Under the pieces are notes generated by a model. That model was given only the letters and a program-made list of their open reading frames with translations, did not search any database and was not told the DNA's origin. A stretch of DNA of 64,000 nt from Orthonyx spaldingii (Eukaryota; Chordata; Aves; Passeriformes; Orthonychidae). This document shows, piece after piece, positions 56,487 through 64,000 of the stretch (positions are counted from its first letter, which is position 1; each line of letters opens with the position of its first letter). Location: NCBI GenBank assembly GCA_013397795.1, contig VZTJ01001200.1, positions 193,273 to 257,272 on the forward strand, read 5' to 3'. Position numbers and translations under genes: made by a program.

Positions 56487-56921
56487 ATGGCGGGCTGGGT
56501 GCTGTGCATGACCCTGGTGCTGGCAGCGCTGGCGGGGGTGGCGGGCGAGACCCGCTACGAGAAGTTCCTGCGGCAGCACGTGGACAACCCGCGGACGTCC
56601 ACGCTGGCGGCGCATCGCTACTGCGAGACCATGCTGGCGCGGCGGCGCGTGACGGCCCCGGGCAGGCCCTGCAAGCCCTCCAACACCTTCGTGCACGCCC
56701 CGGCCGCCGACCTGGTGGCTGCCTGCTCGCAGGCGCCCGACACCGCCACGGGGTTCCACAGCACCCCGAGCGCCTTGAGCCTGACGGCCTGCCGCCTGCA
56801 CGGCGGGGACACGCGGCCGCCCTGTGCCTACCGCGCCCGCCAGCTGCAGCACCACGTGCGCGTGGCCTGCCGCGACGGGCTGCCCGTGCACCTGGCGGGC
56901 ACCTACGCCGCCCCGCAGTGA
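56487..56921 (+). CDS. Secreted RNase A superfamily protein, angiogenin-like
   Basis: 144 aa. The signal peptide is MAGWVLCMTLVLAALAGVAG; the mature chain starts ETRYEKFLRQHVD. Catalytic residues are His31 (RQH), Lys63 in the family signature CKPSNTF, and His135 (PVHL). Six cysteines (three disulfides) rather than eight place it with angiogenin and avian leukocyte RNases. RRR before the signature resembles angiogenin's basic nuclear-targeting stretch. The mature chain is cationic (14 Arg, 2 Lys against 8 acidic residues), which fits antimicrobial or angiogenic roles. The Asp that normally pairs with the second catalytic His (RNase A Asp121) is Ala here, so activity may be lowered. The ATG at 56487 is chosen because it follows the acceptor and opens a clean signal peptide. 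Exact orthology to the chicken RNase paralogs is unresolved. Confidence 0.93.
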   Translation: MAGWVLCMTLVLAALAGVAGETRYEKFLRQHVDNPRTSTLAAHRYCETMLARRRVTAPGRPCKPSNTFVHAPAADLVAACSQAPDTATGFHSTPSALSLTACRLHGGDTRPPCAYRARQLQHHVRVACRDGLPVHLAGTYAAPQ

Positions 56922-56979
56922 GGCCTGGTGTTGGGGTGCATGGGCCCCCCCTCCCATCAGGGGCTCTGCTAGTGCTGGC

Positions 56980-56985
56980 AATAAA
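56980..56985 (+). terminator. RNase gene poly(A) signal
   Basis: AATAAA 58 bases after the stop codon, giving a short 3' UTR as is usual in this family. Confidence 0.8.
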
Positions 56986-57157
56986 GGAGGTGTCAGAGGC
57001 CTGGGCTCCAGCATCCGCTTCTGGGGGATCTTGCCATCATACCCCTCTCCAGGTGCCCCTGAACCCCTTGGGTGACCTCAACCCTATCCAAGGTGGACTT
57101 GGCCCCCATGTGCCTTATAAATCCCTGGGTTTCCCCACCCTCCTGGGTGTCCCATAG

Positions 57158-57275
57158 CCCCCTAGGATGTCACTGACCTCTCCTGTGCCCTCTCCCCTTT
57201 CTTGGGTGCCCTACAGCCCCTTAGGGTGTCCCTGACTTCTCCTGTGCCCTCTCCCCTTTCTTGGTGCCCCACAAC
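57158..57275 (+). repeat. Tandem duplication, 59-bp period
   Basis: TCCTGTGCCCTCTCCCCTTT occurs at 57181 and again at 57240, within two similar copies of about 59 bp. Related pieces (GGTGCCCCATAAC) continue downstream to about 57500, suggesting a decayed larger array. Confidence 0.7.
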
Positions 57276-57607
57276 TCCCATGGGTGCCCCATAACCACCA
57301 CCACCCTCCCAGCCCAAGGTCCCCTGATCTCCTGGATGTGCACTAAGCCCTCTTCCCAGTATCCTGACCCATTCCCAGTATCCTATTCACATTGCTTTCC
57401 TGGATGCCCCATAACTCCCAGAGGGTTTCCCAGCCTCCCACATGCCTCATAACCCCCCTGGGAACCCCCAAATTCCTCCATGTCTGCCCCATAAACTGTC
57501 AGATGCCCCATCTCCCACATGCCTCTGACCCCATCTGTGACCCTCTGCTCCCCCTTGGGACCCCCACAGGACTGAGCCCTGACTGGGACCACACAGAACC
57601 CTGAACC

Positions 57608-57802
57608 ACCATCCCACACACACTGAACACAACACACACGCACACAATGCCCACAAAACCTGCACTGTGCACACAACATGCGGCCACACTCACAACACAA
57701 AACATACAACACTCACACCCCTGCTCCTAGCACAGCACACATCATAAGCACACACAGGACACATATACAAGCACACACACACAATATGCACACACATACA
57801 GA
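57608..57802 (+). repeat. CA-rich low-complexity tract
   Basis: Interrupted CACA repeats over nearly 200 bp (CACACACACTGAACACAACA and similar). It also produces spurious open frames on both strands. Confidence 0.85.
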
Positions 57803-57869
57803 AGTTTTGTTCCTGAGTCTTGATGGGATGTCACACATTCCAGCTTGTGTTTGTCACCTCTCGTCCTTC

Positions 57870-58165
57870 ATCCTCCCTGCCAGTACTTACCAGTACACTT
57901 ATAAGCTCCCCCTGTCTGAGCCTTCTCTTCTCCAGGCTGAATAGTCCCTGCTCTCTCAGCTTCTCCTCTGATCAGACATGCTCCAGTCCCTTCTTCATCA
58001 TCATCAATTCCTTGCTGGAGTCTCTCCAGTATGTCCATGTCTCTATGTACTGGGGAGTCCACCACTGGATGCAGCACTCCAGGTACATCTCAGCAGTCCT
58101 GAGCAGAGGAACAGGACTACCTCCCTCCACGTGCTCTCTGCCTAACACAGCCCAATAGGCTGGGG
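57870..58165 (-). mobile_element. CR1 LINE fragment (reverse orientation)
   Basis: The plus strand reads CTTCTCTTCTCCAGGCTGAA, later CAGACATGCTCCAGTCCCTT and GGAGTCTCTCCAGTATGTCC. This is the characteristic reverse-complement run of the avian CR1 3' part. Both ends are truncated and it is well diverged, so it is old. CR1 is the dominant bird LINE, which supports the avian origin. Confidence 0.85.
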
Positions 58166-61100
58166 GATCCCTTTACTCTGGTCCTATTGCTGTGGGAGCC
58201 CTGAGAAGTCCCATGGGACTGCTGACATCCAGGTGCAGTGCTGCTGCAAAAGGCAGCCCAAATGCATCCAGAAATTGTAGCTGAGGAGGAAAAGGAGTGC
58301 AGAAAGTGGTCTTCCTGATAATTTTCCTCCTCTCCAAGATACTTTTTAAGTAACTCAGGCTCTCCTTTTCTGAAATTCAGATGAAAGGCATTTTGAGGGA
58401 CATCCATGGACTGGTGAACTCCACTGCTCAGCACTGGCCCAGTGAGGAGAGCACTACTGTCTGTGCATTGGGGAGGAACCGGGGTATTTCAAAGGTATTT
58501 GGGGCATTCCTGGCCCAGCAACTTACAGCAGACTCACTTTTCCACCCTGCTCACTCCTGGCCATGGGAGGAGCTGACTGGCTCAAGAGGGAATACCTGGG
58601 GTCTGTGCAAGCACAAGGGTTTGATCTCTACTTCTTGCTGCCTTGGTTCTTCAGGGTTTGGAGGAGGATTCCACCTCTCCACTGGTTCTCTAGTAGCTGA
58701 GATCATCGTGGCAGTGATAGAGAAAAATATCATCACTGTGATTTACCCCACAAGCTTTGCACTACAGGCTCTGAAGTGCATGGGAGAGGTGGCACCCATC
58801 CTGGGGAGACAGCTCTAAGCTGCAGTCTCAGAGCAGCAATGCCATTTCTGGGATGCCCAGCATGCTGCAGCTACCTGAGCCTGCTGGAAAGTCTGGATGA
58901 TTCCTGGCATCTCCCATTGGATGGCAGGGCAGCTCCATCCCTTCAGCGCATCCCATCCCATTATTGCACTGTTGGTTCACTCCTCTGCTATGTTTTCCCC
59001 TAAGAAGCAGCTCTGTTTCTAAGAAGAAGCATATGTTTGTGTCTGTTCTTTGTGAAGGCTAAAGGGAAAAAACTCAGCCACAAAGGAATCAGGATCACCC
59101 AGAGGGTTTTCTGGCCTTTGTCACAAGCAGCAGTGGGCCATTTACAGGCAGTGATCAGCAAATTTGTAATGACAGCAAGTAGCAAAAAGGCAGGGAGGGA
59201 CTGGTGCCTGAAAATAAAGGAAGGAATTTTGCAATATTATGTTTTAATAAATCACTGCATTTATTTCTGAATTTCTTCCTCATTCAGGTACTTTCATATC
59301 CTGCCTAACACAGTCAAATGTAAAATGGCGAGATTTGTGGTTGATTCTGCTTTGTAACACAGAAATTATCATCTCTGCTTTGTGGATGGAAGTTAAGCAG
59401 CTTTCCTAAGGTCACAGAAAAGTCTGAGACAGGAGCTCAGTTCAGACCTCCTCAGCCCTATTTAATATCTTCCCTTCCCATTTATGTGCTTTCTTTTTCT
59501 GAAAGAAAGAAAAAGATGCAACCAAAAATGTTTCCAGAGCAGCACTATATGCCTAAAGCTTGTCTCTGAGTCATATCTGCTTGACTTTCATGCCCAGAGT
59601 TTGCTCTGACAGTGGTCAGCCTGCTCTGCTCTCCTGCTCTATTATCAAACAATTAATTTATTCGCCAGGAACTCACTGTTGCTTATTTAGCACAGGGAAA
59701 TGAAACAAATAATGCTGACTCACATGCTTCATTATGGCTCACAAGCTTCCACCGCCCAGCCTTTGATGGTATAAAATGAGAGGCATGAGCAGTGTGTCAA
59801 TATTTCCAGTGCTACTGTGGAAATTTGTTTCTGCTCCTTGAAAAGCAAGGGTATTTTTTCAGAATCATAGCAGAGAATTGCTTAAGCAGGCACTGCAAAG
59901 GCCTTCAGAAATATTTACTCAGCAAAGTCAAATATCGAGCTCCATGGATTTGGCAGAACAAGTCCTGTGAAACCAGGCTGTTGCTGCATGCCATGCATGC
60001 CAAAATTGACATGGAAAAAGCGTCTTTCCAGCGTATCTCTTGCTTTTAAAATATACCCTGCACAAATACAGCAAAATACAAGACAGTTTCTGTGCAGCAC
60101 ATCCACCTTTCTTGTGTGCTTGGACCTCTGGGAAGGGGGCTGCCAGGCTGCCTGGGGGCAGCACGACAAGAGAACATCCCTCTCCCCATCCAGCAGCACC
60201 ACTGAGATACTGGGGTCTGTGGTGCTCCTGCAGTCACTGCTCCTCAGTGCTGCCCCTGTGGCATACGGACCTCAAGCTGTGTTCCCAGTCAGACACGTCC
60301 TGCGATCCTCCTTCCCCCTGACTGGGTGACACTCTTGGTCCCCAGGGTGCAGGGTCACCTGTATACCCTGCCACACAGGGGATGATCCATCCCCTCCACC
60401 ATTCTTGCAGAGGTTCCTAGCCATGGGGGCAAGAATGCCTGCTAGGGAAAAGGGAGCTGCTGCCCATGGCATGGTGGGGACAGCACAGACAAGGGGGGCA
60501 TAAGGCAGCAAAGTCCTCAAACTCAGCTGTGGCACTCAGCTGAGGCTTAGATGTCACTTTCCCCACAAGAGCTACACATCAGAAATCCTAATGCTCTTCT
60601 CCAGTTCAAGCATTGACCCTAAGACCCAAAACCTAGGACTCTTCAGGCTGAAGAAGCGTGAGCTACCATGGGGGAAAGTACCAGGAAAGCCTGGAGCTAA
60701 GAATTTCTATGAGACCAAGAGGCCACCCACCCAATCTAAAAAAAAAATATATATAGCTGAAAAAGACTTGGCCTCTAGTCTGCTGGGAATGCTGCTGCAA
60801 GGTGCCAAGACCAACACCAGAACCAGACTCAAGTGCCCAAACTCAAGGGAAAGAGTCTTGATCAAGTTAACATCCAAGCCATGCAGGCCCTGTGCCAATA
60901 CCTGTAACAGTGTTTGTCACTAAATTGAAACTCAGCATGCAAAATGGATCCAATCTTGTGTTATGTGGGCTGGTTGAAGGTTTGGCTACCTCTTGAGTCA
61001 CAATGAGTACCCAGATAAAGCTCTGCAAGCCACTTGCCTTGCAAATTATCTCTCCATTGCCAGCACAACTTGGATGTCATGGCCAGTCCCTGTCTCTTCC

Positions 61101-62794
61101 AGAGCTCTTCTGCAGAGCTGTCACCAATCTCTTCCCTACATTCATGCTTAGAAACTGAGTCATCTCTTCCTCTTATCTCAGAAAAACATGCTGGGCTCCT
61201 TCAGACAGGTTCTCCAGCTCTTTCATCACTCTGCTGGCCCATGTGAGACCACATGTAGCAAGTCAGAGCCAGACCTTCCAGAGCATTTTGTCCAGGATGA
61301 CCCATGGGATGGACAGTGGTTCCCAAGCCAGAAAGCTCCTGCTACCTGTACTGGACGGAAGTGGACCCAAAAGTCAGATGCAAGAAAGCCAGCGTATAAA
61401 ACATTCCCAGCAGTCGCAGTTGGAGCCATCCCACATTCTTCCAGCAGGCAGGGACATGCACAGACTCCTCCCTACAGGGATCAGGGGAAATTCATTGCAA
61501 ATGGGTGCCCAGCCAATGAACTATCCCCTCTCATCAGCAGCAACCATAGCCAAACAGATTAAAAAAAAGAAAAATCCAGGCGAGAAGCCTGGAAAAGATT
61601 CACAGAAAGTACACGAAGTGTCAAGAAAACCTGGGGAATTAAAATTCCCCAAAAGAGCAGGCTGTGTCTGGAGGTGAATCAAGACTGGAGGAAGGTGCTC
61701 ATGGATTTCTCCCTGTTAGAGCTGGGAGGTGAGGAGCTCAGCTAGTGGCACCCTGTCTCAGATAAGCTGGTGCTGGGCTCTCTCCAAATGTCCCAAACTT
61801 ACTGCTTCTCCAAGGGCTGCAGAACCGGTGTCAGGAGCAGGGCAGCTCATCTCTGCATCATGTTGGAGTGGCAGAGTAAAAGAAACCCACAACCTTTTGA
61901 AAAATCATTTTTTTCCTCAGCAGCATCGCCTCTCTTCCAATCTGAGTGGCTGCTCTATGTCTGGATGGAGGGAAGGGGGCTGAAGGGAGCCAGGCCAGTT
62001 TCTCCAGCTTTCACTGTGCTGCTCCTGCATCCCATCTGTTGGAGAAATGTGTTTGCAGCCCACCCAGCCCTATGCATTTCTAATTCAAACACCAGCAGCA
62101 CTAAGACCCTGCCAGTCCACAGTGGCTCCAGCCTTTCACATGCCAGCTCATTTCTTGATAAAGGAGTTAAATAAATGTTAGACATAAGGGACAGGTGAAT
62201 TACCAGGCAAAGGGAGGGAGCTGGAGGGATGGGGAAAGCAAAGCAACCTGGCCCTGATTTCCCCCCCAAGGCCTTGGAGATGAATTGGGGATTTTCCATT
62301 TCATTAGCTTTACAAGGGGTAATTCCCAGCATGCAGCACCATCCTCATGAACAGACCCACCCCGAGCTCTCCCTCACCCCTTCACATCCAACAGTGGTGT
62401 TCCACTATGGCTGCACCACTAGACAGGAAAGCCAGGCTGTATTAGCATCTAACGAAGGTAACAGGCAGCTGATACTGAACTGCCCACAGAGAAAAGTAGA
62501 ACTGATACACAGAAACAAGCAGTCATTTTTGTTTTGAAAGTGAGAAGCAAAATGGATGCCAAAACCCACAAAAGATGTGAATTTGAAAGCCCCAGGTTCT
62601 CCCTTGCAAAGCAGCATTATGTGAACTTCTCTCACTCCTGAGGAGAAGCAGCCACGCGTTCATCCCAGCTGCCACTCTAGAGCGTGGTGGTGTTCCCGGG
62701 CAAAAAGGCTCTGCAGCTTTGGGAAAGGTGGGGATTGGAGGACTGTCCCACAGGTGTAGAAATCAACTCAAGTACGGTAAGTTCATTAGAAACA
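58166..62794. other. Intergenic region, no gene recognised
   Basis: Moderately GC-rich sequence with several 90-145 codon frames (58381-58818, 60591-60923, 61243-61677 on +; 59915-60202 and 61955-62332 on -). None shows family motifs, splice continuity or a start context I can defend. An A-tract lies near 60739-60747. Confidence 0.55.
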
Positions 62795-62814
62795 TGCACA
62801 CACTCAGGCAGGAG

Positions 62815-62820
62815 TTTATT
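62815..62820 (-). terminator. Candidate PRAG1 poly(A) signal
   Basis: AATAAA on the minus strand, about 250 bases after the PRAG1 stop codon, with no other minus-strand signal seen between. A longer 3' UTR cannot be excluded. Confidence 0.45.
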
Positions 62821-63067
62821 AGTCTACATTTACCATACCAAAAAACAAAAATCCCCCAAAATAGGGGTAGGTTCCCAGTTTTGCCTGCTCGCAAATTAAC
62901 AGTGCTGAGGGTGCTAAACATGCCTTGTGCACTCTGACTGGAGTGCGGGGCAGGAACTGAACGTGCATTCGCAGCTGAGATTCAAACCTCTCACATGTGA
63001 AAGGGCTGTGTACCTTTAGCTGCAAGGCAACCAGGAGCCCTCAGCTGCCTCCAAGACACATCCAAGG

Positions 63068-64000
63068 TCAGAGCAGCTGCAGCAGTTTTAATGTGTGCAA
63101 GAGGGAGGCTGGCTCAGCAGATGCTAAGTACTGGCAGCACAGCCAGTCCTCCAGTTCAACGCTCCGCTCCGTGTCCACGGCCCTCTCCGCAAACTTCATC
63201 ATGAGCAGGGCACGCTTCATGTCCACCCAGTTCTGCAGCACCTGGCGCAGGGTTTCCTCATGGCTCAGGGGCTGCTCCACGAGGTCTTTTCGGGGCCCCC
63301 AAAGCAGACACTGCAGCATCCGCTTGGCCTCGGTGATCCGCACACGCTTGATGGGATCTGCTTCCAGTAGTAGGTGGGCCAGCTGCTGGAGTCCCCGGGA
63401 GTAGATGGACAGGCTGGGTAGAGCAGGGAGGTCCTCAGGGCTGTATTCCTGCTCCCTGAGGTGCACCTTCTCCTCGAAGGGGTTGGGCTGGTGCAGCAGT
63501 TCATAGATGAGAATACCAGTCTGAAACTCGTCAAACTTCTTGTACTGAGAAGCTGACACAATCTCCGGGGCCAGCCGGGCCTGACTCTTCTTCAGCTTGG
63601 AGTCTCCAGTCTTCTGTTTAGCCTTCAAAAAATTGCTGATGATGAGGCGGGGTAAGTGTTTGTCATCTTTGGCTTTCACACAGCTCATGGGGGGCTTGCA
63701 GGGAACAAGCAGGAGGTTCTCCAGGCACAGGTCACGATGGATGATACCGTGCTCTTTGAGATGCTCCAGGCCATTGCAGAGCTGGAGGAGCAAGAAGCAA
63801 ACACGACGTTCATACAGCTCCGGCTTGGCTTGGTGCAGCATCACCGAGTCCCTCACAAAGTCGGCAGTGGTCTGGCTCGGCACCTCGCGGGTGATGACCA
63901 CCACACAGTCGTGCTCACTGGCAGTGCGGGAGGGATGGAAGCCATCTCCAGGCACGCTTTTCCCCACATCTGAGGCCAGCAGCATGCTGGAGGGGACAGA
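63068..64000 (-). CDS. PRAG1: PRAG1 (pragmin/SgK223) pseudokinase, C-terminal part
   Basis: PRAG1 is a cytoplasmic scaffold of the PEAK family that promotes Src/Csk signalling and cell motility. The open frame of 310 residues runs off the right edge and ends TGA at 63070-63068. Counting from Met at 63985, the catalytic loop HRDLCLEN is at 83-90. The metal-binding DFG is replaced by SNF (117-119), a hallmark of this pseudokinase, and LAPE is at 138-141. The C-terminal helices (NWVDMKRALLMMKFAERAVD, then LEDWLCCQYLASAEPASLL) form part of the family's dimerisation (SHED) bundle. These segments fit PRAG1 better than PEAK1 or PEAK3 from memory. Whether 63986-64000 is coding or the end of an intron (CCCTCCAG) is open; the N-lobe and disordered N-terminus lie beyond the window. 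Confidence 0.88.
   Translation of the reverse strand, partial: SVPSSMLLASDVGKSVPGDGFHPSRTASEHDCVVVITREVPSQTTADFVRDSVMLHQAKPELYERRVCFLLLQLCNGLEHLKEHGIIHRDLCLENLLLVPCKPPMSCVKAKDDKHLPRLIISNFLKAKQKTGDSKLKKSQARLAPEIVSASQYKKFDEFQTGILIYELLHQPNPFEEKVHLREQEYSPEDLPALPSLSIYSRGLQQLAHLLLEADPIKRVRITEAKRMLQCLLWGPRKDLVEQPLSHEETLRQVLQNWVDMKRALLMMKFAERAVDTERSVELEDWLCCQYLASAEPASLLHTLKLLQLL

Noticed and set aside
61188..61677. Overlapping frames of 124 and 144 codons on +
   Set aside because: No domain, no splice sites of note and low-complexity basic stretches. No evidence of a gene.

Overview
The window is vertebrate nuclear DNA and almost certainly from a bird. The signs are a chicken-repeat-1 (CR1) type LINE fragment near 57.9-58.2 kb, long AT-rich introns beside very GC-rich coding exons, and a six-cysteine, angiogenin-like RNase A. 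One intronic LTR resembles a family I recall from songbird genomes, which suggests a passerine. That last point rests on memory and was not searched.

Region 1 (1 to about 48.4 kb, + strand) holds most of SH3D19 (EEN-binding protein, a multi-SH3 adaptor). Eighteen coding exons between 5,493 and 45,416 join in frame to 981 residues. The first exon seen is internal, so the 5' end of the gene lies outside the window or was not recognised. Proline-rich exons come first, then four intact SH3 domains. The core exon of the first SH3 domain found in mammals is present only as a decayed relic (36,472 to about 36,615) with a frameshift and a stop codon. Exons on either side of it join in phase, so the gene appears to have become a four-SH3 protein. 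One large intron carries a solo LTR (16,856-17,379) and a 46-base assembly gap.

Region 2 (50.4-53.95 kb, - strand) is RPS3A, tail to tail with SH3D19, as in human. Exons 2-6 are complete. Exon 1 runs into a 161-base gap that hides about 12 codons. Intron 5 carries a box C/D snoRNA (called SNORD73). The promoter has a pyrimidine start tract, a TATA-like box and the palindrome TCTCGCGAGA.

Region 3 (54-57 kb, GC-rich) starts with a compact solo LTR (54,326-54,613) with TG/CA ends and a perfect 5-bp target duplication. It is followed by a secreted RNase A family gene with a TATA box, a probable non-coding first exon, one coding exon (144 aa) and a poly(A) signal. The three catalytic residues are present, but the usual Asp after the second catalytic His is Ala.

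Region 4 (57-64 kb) holds a 59-bp tandem duplication, a CA-rich tract, the CR1 fragment and several kb without recognised genes. At the right edge, on the - strand, is the last coding part of PRAG1 (pragmin/SgK223), a pseudokinase scaffold. In human, LRBA flanks RPS3A on this side, so the RPS3A/RNase/PRAG1 order is a synteny change worth checking. The genes form no operon-like unit; they are independent vertebrate loci.
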